Part shown: positions 18,615 through 27,238 of the stretch, piece after piece | Position numbering within the stretch: the stretch's first letter is position 1 | Layout of the letters: every line of letters starts with the position of its first letter | Assembly (NCBI GenBank): GCA_018268715.1 | Contig: JAFDVZ010000013.1 | Location: 20,035-84,034, forward strand | DNA length: 64,000 bases | Reading direction: 5' to 3' | Origin: Acidobacteriota bacterium | Lineage (GTDB): Bacteria > Acidobacteriota > Terriglobia > Bryobacterales > Bryobacteraceae | The notes under the pieces: model-generated | Database searches by the model: none | What the model saw: the letters and a program-made list of their open reading frames with translations, nothing else | What the model was told of the DNA's origin: nothing | Position numbers and translations under genes: made by a program

Positions 18615-20333
18615 TTGAGAGGATTGTTTATCGCGTGCGCCGCGGGCGCACTGTTCGCGATATCGGCGGCTGCTCAGCCGGCGATTCGAAGCTCGTTGGG
18701 AGTTGTGAACGCCAGTTCCAACACAAGCGACGTTGCCCGTGGATCGTGGTTCGTTGTTTACGGAACCGGGTTGGGACCGGCCAGCATCGTGGTCGCTTCC
18801 GGAGCGCCGTATCCCAGCCAGCTGTCGAGCACGCAGGTCACGTTCACCCCGGCCGCGGGCGGAGCGCAGGTCAGCGCCCTGCTCTGGTACACCCTGTCGA
18901 CGCAGGTTGCGGCGATGCTGCCTTCCAGCACGCCCGCCGGCGCCTACGACGTGAAAGTGACATATAACGGTCAGACCAGCGCCGCGCAACGCGTCGCCGT
19001 CGTCGAGCGCAATTTCGGCTTCGCCACCCAGGCCCAGAACGGCCTCGGCCCGGCGCAGGCCACCTACGGAGGGCTCGACCTCAACCGCTTCACCACCGGA
19101 CAGATCGACAAGTGGGCCACTCGCCCGGCCAAAGTCGGCGACGTCATCGTACTGTGGGGCACCGGCCTTGGCGCGGACTCAGCCTCCGACACCACCGGCG
19201 GCACATCGGGCGATCAGACCTCGGCGGCGCAGGTCAAAGTCATGGTCGACAACGTCGAAGTCACGCCCGCCTACGCAGGACGTTCCAACGGATCGCCCGG
19301 CCTCGATCAGATCAACTTCACGGTGCCCTCGGGCGTCAGTCCGAACTGCTTCGCCACCCTGTACGTCAAGGCGGGAGGCCGCATTTCCAACTTCGGCTCG
19401 CTCGCCATCGCCGCCGCCGGACAAAGCGCCTGCCCCAGCAGTTCGCTGACTTCCGCGCAACTCACCCAACTCGACCAGGGCGCAACGCTGACCATCGGCA
19501 CGCTCAGCCTGAGCAAATTGGGGCTGAAGGTCACCGTCCCCGTTCTCGGCACGATTGATCAAACCTCGGAATCCGCCTCGGGATCCTTCGCCCGATACAG
19601 CATTTCCGACGTCGCCACCTCCAACTTCGCCTTCACGCAGACCGGTTCCTGCTTCGTCAGCAAGCGTGTGGGAACCACCGGCGACATCGTCTCCGGCGCT
19701 CTGCCGACGGCGCTCGACGCGGGAACGAAGTTGACGCTGAACGGGCCCAACGCCAGCAATATCGCGTTGCCCGGGACGGCGGGCGTCTACGGCGCCACGC
19801 TCTACAACAGCGGATTCAGCGGAATCGGCGCGTCCGGCACGCCCACTATCGCCCAGGGCTCGTACACGATCGCGGGCACGGGCGGCGCCAACATCGGCGC
19901 ATTCTCGGCCAACCTCACCGTTCCGGGAACATTCACCTGGTCCAACCAGTCCTCGATCGCCAACCCGGTCCCGCGCAATGCTCCGTTGAACGTCACCTGG
20001 ACCGGCGGAACGTCCGGACTGGTGGCCATCACCGGCATGTCCGGCACGGCCACCGGCGGCACAGCCACTAACCCGACCTACGACGCCACCGTGTTCGTCT
20101 GCATCGCGCCGGCATCGGCGGGCAGCTTCACGGTCCCGTCCAGCGTCCTGACCCAACTTCCCCAGGCCAGCTCCGACGTCACCAGCGCCACCACCTCGGG
20201 AGCCTTGCTGGTGGTCGCGGTCCCCGATCCCAGCCAGGGTTCGTTCACCGCTCCGCTGGTGGGCGGCGGAACGCTCGATCACGGCTACTTCACCTACTCA
20301 ATCGGTTCGATGAAGACCACCGGCTGGAACTAA
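18615..20333 (+). CDS. Secreted protein with TIGR03437-like (Solibacter) modules
   Basis: A 572-residue secreted protein starting at TTG. Residues 1-21 are a signal peptide (ISAAAQ). The next ~240 residues contain two related Ig-like modules opening with VVYGTGLGPASIV and VVLWGTGLGADSA; LLWYTLSTQVAAMLPSSTPAG and GLDQINFTVPSGV complete the pattern. This resembles TIGR03437, described from Solibacter as an uncharacterised domain in many paralogues. The C-terminal ~300 residues (Ser, Thr and Gly-rich, beta-prone) form a second region I do not recognise. Likely a cell-surface or secreted adhesive protein; function unknown. It converges on the radical SAM gene with 18 bp between them. Confidence 0.75.
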   Translation: MRGLFIACAAGALFAISAAAQPAIRSSLGVVNASSNTSDVARGSWFVVYGTGLGPASIVVASGAPYPSQLSSTQVTFTPAAGGAQVSALLWYTLSTQVAAMLPSSTPAGAYDVKVTYNGQTSAAQRVAVVERNFGFATQAQNGLGPAQATYGGLDLNRFTTGQIDKWATRPAKVGDVIVLWGTGLGADSASDTTGGTSGDQTSAAQVKVMVDNVEVTPAYAGRSNGSPGLDQINFTVPSGVSPNCFATLYVKAGGRISNFGSLAIAAAGQSACPSSSLTSAQLTQLDQGATLTIGTLSLSKLGLKVTVPVLGTIDQTSESASGSFARYSISDVATSNFAFTQTGSCFVSKRVGTTGDIVSGALPTALDAGTKLTLNGPNASNIALPGTAGVYGATLYNSGFSGIGASGTPTIAQGSYTIAGTGGANIGAFSANLTVPGTFTWSNQSSIANPVPRNAPLNVTWTGGTSGLVAITGMSGTATGGTATNPTYDATVFVCIAPASAGSFTVPSSVLTQLPQASSDVTSATTSGALLVVAVPDPSQGSFTAPLVGGGTLDHGYFTYSIGSMKTTGWN

Positions 20334-20351
20334 CTCCGGCCACCGCCCGCC

Positions 20352-21416
20352 CTACCGTTTGGGTTCAATCTGGACCAACTCGGCAGGGCGGGCCTCCTTC
20401 TTCGGAGGCTTCAACAACCCCACTGGAAGCTTCGCCCGATAGGTCCATCTCTCGATCACCGGCAGCGCCCTCCGCACCCATTTCCCATGCAGTAGCAGGC
20501 TGCCCGCCACCAGCACCGGATGCGGGATCGTGGTCAGGCATCGCGAACAGATCCCGATCTCCCCGCCGCGCCCGTCCGCATGCAGCCGGCGCATTCGCTG
20601 CATCTCATCGGAATTCCAGATCTGCTCGAGCGGCGTCTTCTCCACATTGCCCAGCGGAGCCCCGTCCAGCATGTAACTCTGACAGCACGGGTACACGTCG
20701 CCGTTGTGTTTCACATACACCGGACCGCGCCACAAATAGTGGCAGGGGTGCGTCCAGTCCTCGGGACGATGGCCGCCCTCCGGCTGCAGCAGGTTCGTCT
20801 CGTCTTCCTTGACGCGCACCTGGTCGACGCCCGGCACGGCCGACCAGAACTTCACGAAATCGTCCACCTCGCCCGAGTTCCGCTCCAGCCGCACCATCTG
20901 CACGACAATCTGCAGCTTCGAACCGCGCTCGTGCTTCATCCGGGCAAAACGCACGAAGTTATCGCGGACCTTTTCAAACCGCGCCCCCTTGCGGTAATAC
21001 TCGAAGCTCTCCTTGGTGGACCCATCGAAGCTCAGCGTGACATGCTCGAGCGGCGTATCCAGCAGCCGCGCCGACGCCTTCTCATCGAGCAGCGTGCCGT
21101 TGGTCGACAGCAGCGTCGAAATTCGGTGCCGCTCGCAGTACTCGATCCGGTCGAAGATCTTGCGGTCGAGCAGCGGCTCCCCCAGCCCGATGAGCATCAT
21201 GTGCTCGGCTGACCGGCCCGATTCGCGCACCAGCCGGTCAAAGACCCCATCGGTCATGTCTTCCTTGGGCTGCGCATGCGTCTCCCGCGGACACATCGGG
21301 CAGTACAGGTTGCACTTCGCGGTGGTTTCCACGATGTACTCGACGGGCAGTCCGCCAAGCCGCGCCTTCCGGCCCAGGTAGCCCCACAGCAACTTCGCAC
21401 GATTCCACCAGCGCAT
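20352..21416 (-). CDS. Radical SAM protein with SPASM-type C-terminal domain
   Basis: A 354-residue radical SAM protein. The [4Fe-4S] cluster motif is C35-x3-C39-x2-C42 (CNLYCPMC). The radical SAM glycine-rich strand is LIGLGEPLLD and the barrel continues to about residue 220. A SPASM-like C-terminal region carries further cysteines in CHYLWRGP, DVYPCCQSYM and GICSRC, fit for auxiliary clusters. Such proteins modify peptides or RNA or act in cofactor synthesis; no precursor peptide is adjacent, so the substrate is unknown. I start it at ATG 21416; an in-frame ATG at 21449 is possible. It is divergent from the photolyase gene, sharing a ~47 bp intergenic space. Confidence 0.85.
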   Translation of the reverse strand: MRWWNRAKLLWGYLGRKARLGGLPVEYIVETTAKCNLYCPMCPRETHAQPKEDMTDGVFDRLVRESGRSAEHMMLIGLGEPLLDRKIFDRIEYCERHRISTLLSTNGTLLDEKASARLLDTPLEHVTLSFDGSTKESFEYYRKGARFEKVRDNFVRFARMKHERGSKLQIVVQMVRLERNSGEVDDFVKFWSAVPGVDQVRVKEDETNLLQPEGGHRPEDWTHPCHYLWRGPVYVKHNGDVYPCCQSYMLDGAPLGNVEKTPLEQIWNSDEMQRMRRLHADGRGGEIGICSRCLTTIPHPVLVAGSLLLHGKWVRRALPVIERWTYRAKLPVGLLKPPKKEARPAELVQIEPKR

Positions 21417-21463
21417 CGTTCTATTAATTGTACCGGGCCCTGGAAGCATGGCATCGATAAGTC

Positions 21464-22861
21464 ATGCGGGATCGTGTACGCAAACTGAACGACGCTCCAT
21501 TCCGGCCCCAGGCCCGCTACGTCCTGTACTGGGCGCAGATGAACCGTCGGACCGAATACAACCACGCCCTGGCCCACGCCATCGAACTCGCCAACGAACA
21601 CAGCCTGCCCGTTCTGTTTTACGAAGGCCTGACCTGCGCCTACCCGTACGCCAGCGACCGTCTTCACGTCTTCATCCTCGAAGGCGTGGCCGACACCGCC
21701 GCCGCGCTGAAAAAACAGGGCGTCGGCTACGTGTTTTATCCCCGCAGGAAGCGCTCGGACCCCGACGACATCCTCTATCGCCTGGCCCGGGAGGCGGCGG
21801 CCGTAGTCACCGACGACTATCCCACCTTCATCGCCCGCCAACATAACCAGCGCGTTCCCGCCCGCCTGGACATCCCCTACTTTGTCGTGGACTCCAGCTG
21901 CATCGTGCCGATGAACCACATGACCAGGCGCGAGTACGCCGCCTACACCATCCGGCCGAAGATCCACAAGGCGCTCTCGCAACACCTGCGGCCCTTCGAA
22001 ACGCCCCGTGTCAGCCGTCGCTACGAAGACCCTCCTCCGCCCTACCACATCGAATCGCCCGACCCGCCGCGGCTCGCCGCCGAGTGCGAAATCGACCACA
22101 CCGTGAAGCCCTCCATCACGCACCGCGGCGGCGCCCGGGCGGCCCACCGCGCGCTCACCCGCTTCATCACCCGGAATCTGCGCCGCTACGCCCGCGAACG
22201 CAACGAGCCCTCCGCGCACGCAACCTCGGGACTCAGCCCTTATCTTCACTTCGGCTGTATTTCGGCGCTGGAAGTCGCCCTCGCCGCGCGCGACCACGCG
22301 GCCCAACACGGCCTGATCGCCGACGAGTTCCTGGAAGAGTTGATCGTGCGCCGCGAACTCGCATTCAATCACGCACGCTTCAGCGAAGATCCCACATCGC
22401 TCGAATCCGCGCCGGCCTGGGCGCTCGAAACCATGCGCCGCCACGCCGGCGACCCGCGCCCGTATCGATACAACCGCGAACAGTTCGAATCCGCCGCCAC
22501 TCATGACGAGTTATGGAACGCCGCCCAGAAGGAGCTGCTGTTACGCGGAACCATCCACGGCTACTACCGCATGTACTGGGGGAAGAAGATCATCGAGTGG
22601 TCGACAAGTTATCAGGATGCGCTCGACGACATGATCTACCTCCATGACCGTTACTCACTCGACGGCCGCGATCCCAACACCTACACCAACATCCTCTGGT
22701 GCTTCGGCCTGCATGACCGGCCCTGGGTGGAGCGCCCGGTGTTCGGCCAGCTCCGCTACATGTCCCACGACGGAATGAAGCGGAAAACCAACACGCAAGC
22801 CTATCTCCGCGAGATCGAGAGCCTGGAGCGGACCGGCGTGGATCCGTTCCGAGTAGAATAG
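21464..22861 (+). CDS. Class II deoxyribodipyrimidine (CPD) photolyase
   Basis: A 465-residue photolyase, repairing cyclobutane pyrimidine dimers with FADH- and blue light. The N-terminal alpha/beta domain opens YVLYWAQMNRRTEYNHAL, the class II form (rather than the class I LRLTDN start). The C-terminal FAD helical domain includes SGLSPYLHFGCIS, EELIVRRELAFNHA, KELLLRGTIHGYYRMYWGKK and the tail HDRYSLDGRDPNTYTNILW. Class II enzymes act alone. It is followed after 8 bp by an SDR gene, probably in the same transcript. Confidence 0.92.
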   Translation: MRDRVRKLNDAPFRPQARYVLYWAQMNRRTEYNHALAHAIELANEHSLPVLFYEGLTCAYPYASDRLHVFILEGVADTAAALKKQGVGYVFYPRRKRSDPDDILYRLAREAAAVVTDDYPTFIARQHNQRVPARLDIPYFVVDSSCIVPMNHMTRREYAAYTIRPKIHKALSQHLRPFETPRVSRRYEDPPPPYHIESPDPPRLAAECEIDHTVKPSITHRGGARAAHRALTRFITRNLRRYARERNEPSAHATSGLSPYLHFGCISALEVALAARDHAAQHGLIADEFLEELIVRRELAFNHARFSEDPTSLESAPAWALETMRRHAGDPRPYRYNREQFESAATHDELWNAAQKELLLRGTIHGYYRMYWGKKIIEWSTSYQDALDDMIYLHDRYSLDGRDPNTYTNILWCFGLHDRPWVERPVFGQLRYMSHDGMKRKTNTQAYLREIESLERTGVDPFRVE

Positions 22862-22869
22862 CGGCAGCC

Positions 22870-23754
22870 ATGGACATCACTCTCACCGGAGCGACCGGAT
22901 TCATCGGCCGAAGGCTCGTCGCGGCGCTCGCCGGGCGCGGCCACCGCGTCGCCGTTCTCACCAGAACGCCCCGCCCGGGCGCGAGTCCCCGCTACATCCA
23001 GTGGGACGGCCGCACCCCGCCCGCCATCGACGCCGACGCCGTCATCCACCTGGCCGGCGAACCCGTCGCGCAACGTTGGACAGCCGACGCGAAGCAGCGA
23101 ATCCTGGCCAGCCGGGTGGAAGGCACGCGATCGATCGTAGCCGCACTCGCCGCCGCGCCGCGCAAGCCCTCGGTTCTGATCTCGGCCTCCGCCATCGGCA
23201 TCTACGGCGATCGTGGCGACGAGCGGCTTACCGAATCCTCCCCGCCCGGCGCCGGCTTCCTGGCGGGAGTCACCACCGCATGGGAGGCGGAAGCCCGCAA
23301 AGCCGAAGAGTTAGGAATCCAGGTCGCGACGATGCGCATCGGCATCGTGCTGGGCGCCGATGGCGGAGCGCTGGCGAAGATGCTGCCCGCCTTCCGCGCG
23401 GGACTCGGAGGGCGGATCGGAGCCGGCCGCCAATGGATGTCCTGGGTCCACATCGACGACCTGATCGGGCTCTTTATCCACGCATTGGACCGCCCCCTGG
23501 CGGGCCCCATCAACGCGGTTTCGCCCGGCCCGGCCGTCAACGCGGAATTCACCCGTGAGTTAGCCCGGTCCCTCAGCCGCCCGGCGCTATTTCCTGTCCC
23601 GGAGTTCGCGTTGAGGCTGATGTTCGGAGAAATGTCCCAGGTGCTGTTAGCAAGCCAGCGAGTCATCCCCGAGCGGGCAATAAAAGAGGGCTTCCGGTTC
23701 CGTCATGAGACGTTGCCGGAAGCCCTGCGTAGCCTGTGGGCGAGTCAGCCGTAG
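22870..23754 (+). CDS. TIGR01777 family SDR (epimerase-like, YfcH type)
   Basis: A 294-residue extended short-chain dehydrogenase/reductase of the TIGR01777 (YfcH) family. The NAD(P)-binding motif is LTGATGFIGRRLVAAL (residues 4-19), and AVIHLAGEPVA plus the SASAIGIYGDRGDE active-site segment are characteristic; the family's C-terminal DUF1731 part is also present (FRHETLPEALRSL). Catalytic activity of the family is poorly defined. It follows the photolyase by 8 bp, suggesting co-transcription, although the functional link is unclear. Confidence 0.87.
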   Translation: MDITLTGATGFIGRRLVAALAGRGHRVAVLTRTPRPGASPRYIQWDGRTPPAIDADAVIHLAGEPVAQRWTADAKQRILASRVEGTRSIVAALAAAPRKPSVLISASAIGIYGDRGDERLTESSPPGAGFLAGVTTAWEAEARKAEELGIQVATMRIGIVLGADGGALAKMLPAFRAGLGGRIGAGRQWMSWVHIDDLIGLFIHALDRPLAGPINAVSPGPAVNAEFTRELARSLSRPALFPVPEFALRLMFGEMSQVLLASQRVIPERAIKEGFRFRHETLPEALRSLWASQP

Positions 23755-23775
23755 CAAGCTCCTCCACGCTAAGTC

Positions 23776-26700
23776 CTAGAAGATCAGCTTCAACCCGAAC
23801 TGCACCTGCCGGGCCGGGAACGTCGTCCGGATGGTCCCGAAGGCCGAACTCGTGGTGGTGGCCGAAGGCGGCCCGAAGTTCGTATGGTTGGTGATATTGA
23901 AGAACTCGCCGCGGAATTGCAGGCGCAATTGTTCGAGAATCGAGAACGTCTTATTCACCGCCACGTCCGCCTGACCCAGCCCCGGCGTCCGGAACGCATT
24001 GCGGCTCAGGTTGCCCCACGGCGCGTAGGCCGGAGGCGTGGTGAACGTGTAGCCGGCGAAGTAAGTGTTGATCATCGCGCCCTTACTCTGCGAAACGCCC
24101 GCGCCCGAGACATTCGGCCGCATCACCGCCACGCCGCGATAATCGGCGATGGAACCGGTGACGTCGTTCGCCGTTGAAGGCGCGTAGTTCACGTTCACCG
24201 GCGTACCGGTATGCAGCGTCATGATGGTGTTCAGCTCCCACCCGCCCAGCGCCGCCTCCAGCACGGGGTTCATGTTCGCGGCCCACTTGCGGCCCTTTCC
24301 GAACGGCAACTGGTACACGATGCTGGTCACGTTGTTGAACTTCACGTCGAAGCTCGTGGGACCCCGCTCGGCGGCCAGGTTATGGATGTTCTGCACGTTC
24401 GCCACCGTGTAGCCGGGATAGGTTTCCAGCGCCTGTTCGGAATCGCCCAGCGCCTTCGACCAGGTGAACGAATTCAGGAAGTATAGCCCGTTCGACACTC
24501 GGTGTTCCACGCGCGCCGAAAGCCCGTTGTAGTTGTTCGAACCCGCCGGATCCACCCACGTAATGGGGCCGAAGGTTGGAATCGGCCGCCGCGCCTGCAC
24601 GCCCAGCGTTCCGCCCACCGCGTTGGCGTTGGCCTGGTTATAGTCGGCGATGATCGGCAGGTGCGTGGAGTGATTGCCGTTATAGGCGACCTCCAGCAGC
24701 CAGTTCCGCGTAATCTGCCGTTGCACCGAAACGAGCCACGATTGGATCATCGGCCAGCGCGTGTTAGGATCCACGAAGTCCACGTTCGAGTTAATCTGCG
24801 TCGCGGCGTTATAGGTGCTCGGATCGCCGATGCCCGCCGTATACGCCTTGTTAATGGTGAGGAAAGTGGAAGGAACCGGCCCGCCGCCGGGGAACGACTG
24901 GCTCAGCACCCCGAAGATGGCCTGCGGAGCGTTGATATTCTCGAGCGCGCTGCCCACCCGGTTGAAGAACGAGTAACTGACTCCATAACCCGACCGGATG
25001 ACCGTCTTCGGATTCAGGCTGTAAGCCAGCCCGATCCGCGGCCCGAAGTCCTTGAAATCCGGGTGCACCAGGGCCCGGTCATACAGGCTGCCGCTCTTGG
25101 CTTTGATCAGGGAGGCCGTCCCGGGGTCGAAGTTAGTCCAGTTATTGCCCTCTTCCCACAACGGCGTTGAGAACTCATACCTCAGCCCGACGTTCACGGT
25201 CAGCTTCGAATTCAGCCGGAAGTCGTCCTGCGCGTACATGGAATGCACATACTGGCGCTGATGAGTCACAAAGTAGTTGCCGAACCCGATGCTGCTCGGC
25301 AACCCGAAAATAAAGTCAGCCAGGTTGTAGGTGGTGGAATCGCTCGTCACCGCGCAGCCCGCCGCCTGCCCCAGTTGCGAGCAGGTCGGCTTGGAGAACT
25401 GGCCCGCATAAGCGGCCGACCCATACAGCGGATTGATGTCCAGCACCTCGGTCCAGATATTGACGAACTCATAGCCGGTCTTGATCGAATGCCGGCCGCG
25501 CACCAGCGAGTAGTTGAACTTCGGATTGATCGACGTCGGATCCTGATACTGCGGATTTGTCGCCTGCCGCCCGAACTGGTTGAAGCCGCTCACCGATTGC
25601 GTGTTCAACCCGCCCGCGATGTTCGAAGCCGTCGGCAACCCCGGAATGCCGTACAGGTCCTGCATGTTGGAGCCGCCCAGGTACGGCGGATTCTTGCCCG
25701 CCTGAATCAGGTTGACGCCCAGCCGCGCCTCGACCAGCGACGTCGGACTCAGCGTCCACGTGTACCCCGCCGCGCCCTGTTGCTGCATCGCGTGGATGTA
25801 GCCGTTGTTGGCCCCGCCCGACGGTCCCGCGATATCCGGCGCCTGGTAGGTGACGTCCTTGTGCTGGCTGAAGCGAATGAACGCCGACATCTTGTCGTTG
25901 ATCGAATAGTCCAGTTTCGCGTCGTACTTGTCGGCGTAGTCCCTGATCAGCAGCAGATTCGCATAGTTGTTCGAACGGCCGGACCCGTTGGGCGAGGGCA
26001 ACTGGCTCAGCACCTTGTAGGCGAACGGGTTCAACTGCGAAATCGGGATCTGCGTCCCGGCCTGGTACACCGTGCCGGTCAGCGGATTCACCACCGTCGT
26101 CGGCAGCACGCCCGACCGATCGTTCGACGTCGGAATCGAATCGAAGTTGAGATAGTGCTGAAGCTGCCGGTAGCCCTCGTAGTCGACGAAGAAGAACATC
26201 TTGTTCTTGATGATCGGACCGCCCACCGTCCCGCCGAACTGGTTGCGCTGCAGGCTCGGCTTCTGGAACGGAAGCGCCGAGGGGAACACCCACCCGGTGG
26301 CGTTCAGGTCCGTGTTGCGCAGGAACTCGTAGGCCGTCCCATGGAACTGGTTCGTGCCGGCGCGCAGGGCGGCGTTGATCACTCCCCCGCCCACCCGGCC
26401 GTACTCGGCGCTGAAGTTGCTGGTCACCACCTTGAACTCGGCGATGGCGTCGGGCGACGGTTGCGCCACCTGGTTTGAGAAGCCCTGGTTGCTCGGCGAG
26501 TAGGCGTTGTTGTCCAGCCCGTCCATCATGTAGTTGTTGTACGTGCTGCGCATGCCGTTCACGTTGATGGCGCCTTCGCGCGGCGTCGCGTTCGCCGCGA
26601 ACGCCGCCGAAATCGGCGACCGGACCGTGTTGGTGGAAAGCAGCGCCAGGTCCGAGTAGTTGCGCCCGTTCAGCGGTAGTTCCGCCACCTGCTGCGTGCG

Positions 26701-27111
26701 GATCACCTGCCCGTGCTCGCTCGAATCCGTCTCCAGCGCCGTGGCGGCGTCGTTCACCTGCACCGACTCGCTGACCTGCCCCACCTGGAGCGAGAAGTCG
26801 ACGCGCTGCCGGGCGCTGACCACAACTGAAATATTGCTGGCGACCGCTTTCGAAAATCCCGCCGCTTCCGCCGACACGCTGTACGTGCCTACCTTGACGT
26901 TCGGAAACGTATAATTGCCCGATTCGTCAGTCGTCGTCTTCACCGAAAGGCCGGTCCCGAGATTCGATAGAGTGACGGCAGCCCTCGAAACGGCCAGGCC
27001 GGAGGAGTCTCGAACCGTCCCCAAAACGTCCGCCGTCTCAAACTGCGCGAACGCGGGAAGAGCGATAAAAGTCAATAAAATGAACAACAACCGAAGATTG
27101 TGGCGTTGCAA
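23776..27111 (-). CDS. TonB-dependent receptor with N-terminal carboxypeptidase-regulatory domain
   Basis: A 1111-residue outer-membrane receptor of the large acidobacterial type. A signal peptide (ends PAFAQ, about residue 22) leads to a carboxypeptidase-regulatory domain (ADVLGTVRDSSGLAVSRAAV.. GNYTFPNVKVGTYSV, quoted in parts), then a plug domain (QVAELPLNGRNYSDLALLS.. EFKVVTSNFSAEYGRVGGGVIN region) and a long beta-barrel ending in aromatic QVQFGLKLIF, a typical outer-membrane C-terminal signature. It would import large substrates or polymers, but the ligand is unknown. The start is TTG at 27111, backed by AGAGG five bases upstream; no good ATG is nearby. Divergent from the orphan permease. 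Confidence 0.9.
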   Translation of the reverse strand: MQRHNLRLLFILLTFIALPAFAQFETADVLGTVRDSSGLAVSRAAVTLSNLGTGLSVKTTTDESGNYTFPNVKVGTYSVSAEAAGFSKAVASNISVVVSARQRVDFSLQVGQVSESVQVNDAATALETDSSEHGQVIRTQQVAELPLNGRNYSDLALLSTNTVRSPISAAFAANATPREGAINVNGMRSTYNNYMMDGLDNNAYSPSNQGFSNQVAQPSPDAIAEFKVVTSNFSAEYGRVGGGVINAALRAGTNQFHGTAYEFLRNTDLNATGWVFPSALPFQKPSLQRNQFGGTVGGPIIKNKMFFFVDYEGYRQLQHYLNFDSIPTSNDRSGVLPTTVVNPLTGTVYQAGTQIPISQLNPFAYKVLSQLPSPNGSGRSNNYANLLLIRDYADKYDAKLDYSINDKMSAFIRFSQHKDVTYQAPDIAGPSGGANNGYIHAMQQQGAAGYTWTLSPTSLVEARLGVNLIQAGKNPPYLGGSNMQDLYGIPGLPTASNIAGGLNTQSVSGFNQFGRQATNPQYQDPTSINPKFNYSLVRGRHSIKTGYEFVNIWTEVLDINPLYGSAAYAGQFSKPTCSQLGQAAGCAVTSDSTTYNLADFIFGLPSSIGFGNYFVTHQRQYVHSMYAQDDFRLNSKLTVNVGLRYEFSTPLWEEGNNWTNFDPGTASLIKAKSGSLYDRALVHPDFKDFGPRIGLAYSLNPKTVIRSGYGVSYSFFNRVGSALENINAPQAIFGVLSQSFPGGGPVPSTFLTINKAYTAGIGDPSTYNAATQINSNVDFVDPNTRWPMIQSWLVSVQRQITRNWLLEVAYNGNHSTHLPIIADYNQANANAVGGTLGVQARRPIPTFGPITWVDPAGSNNYNGLSARVEHRVSNGLYFLNSFTWSKALGDSEQALETYPGYTVANVQNIHNLAAERGPTSFDVKFNNVTSIVYQLPFGKGRKWAANMNPVLEAALGGWELNTIMTLHTGTPVNVNYAPSTANDVTGSIADYRGVAVMRPNVSGAGVSQSKGAMINTYFAGYTFTTPPAYAPWGNLSRNAFRTPGLGQADVAVNKTFSILEQLRLQFRGEFFNITNHTNFGPPSATTTSSAFGTIRTTFPARQVQFGLKLIF

Positions 27112-27238
27112 GATAACCTCTTGTCCAGAAGGCTAGCAACGTGACACTGCGGCGTCATTTCGTTCGTGTCAATACTCGATGACAGAAACTGCCCCGGGCA
27201 ATCGGGTAACCGCCGGCCGAATCGTCCGTATAAAGGCT

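Noticed and set aside
16144..18618. 824-codon open frame on the plus strand
   Set aside because: Arginine/histidine/proline-rich antisense of the U32 peptidase gene; no domain, no ribosome site, and the minus-strand gene is clear.
25243..26478. 411-codon plus-strand open frame
   Set aside because: Shadow of the TonB receptor barrel; arginine-rich with no recognisable fold.
27142..27171. TGACAC/GTGTCA inverted repeat in the TonB receptor/permease divergent region
   Set aside because: Six-base arms 18 bp apart are expected by chance in this space; no other support for an operator.
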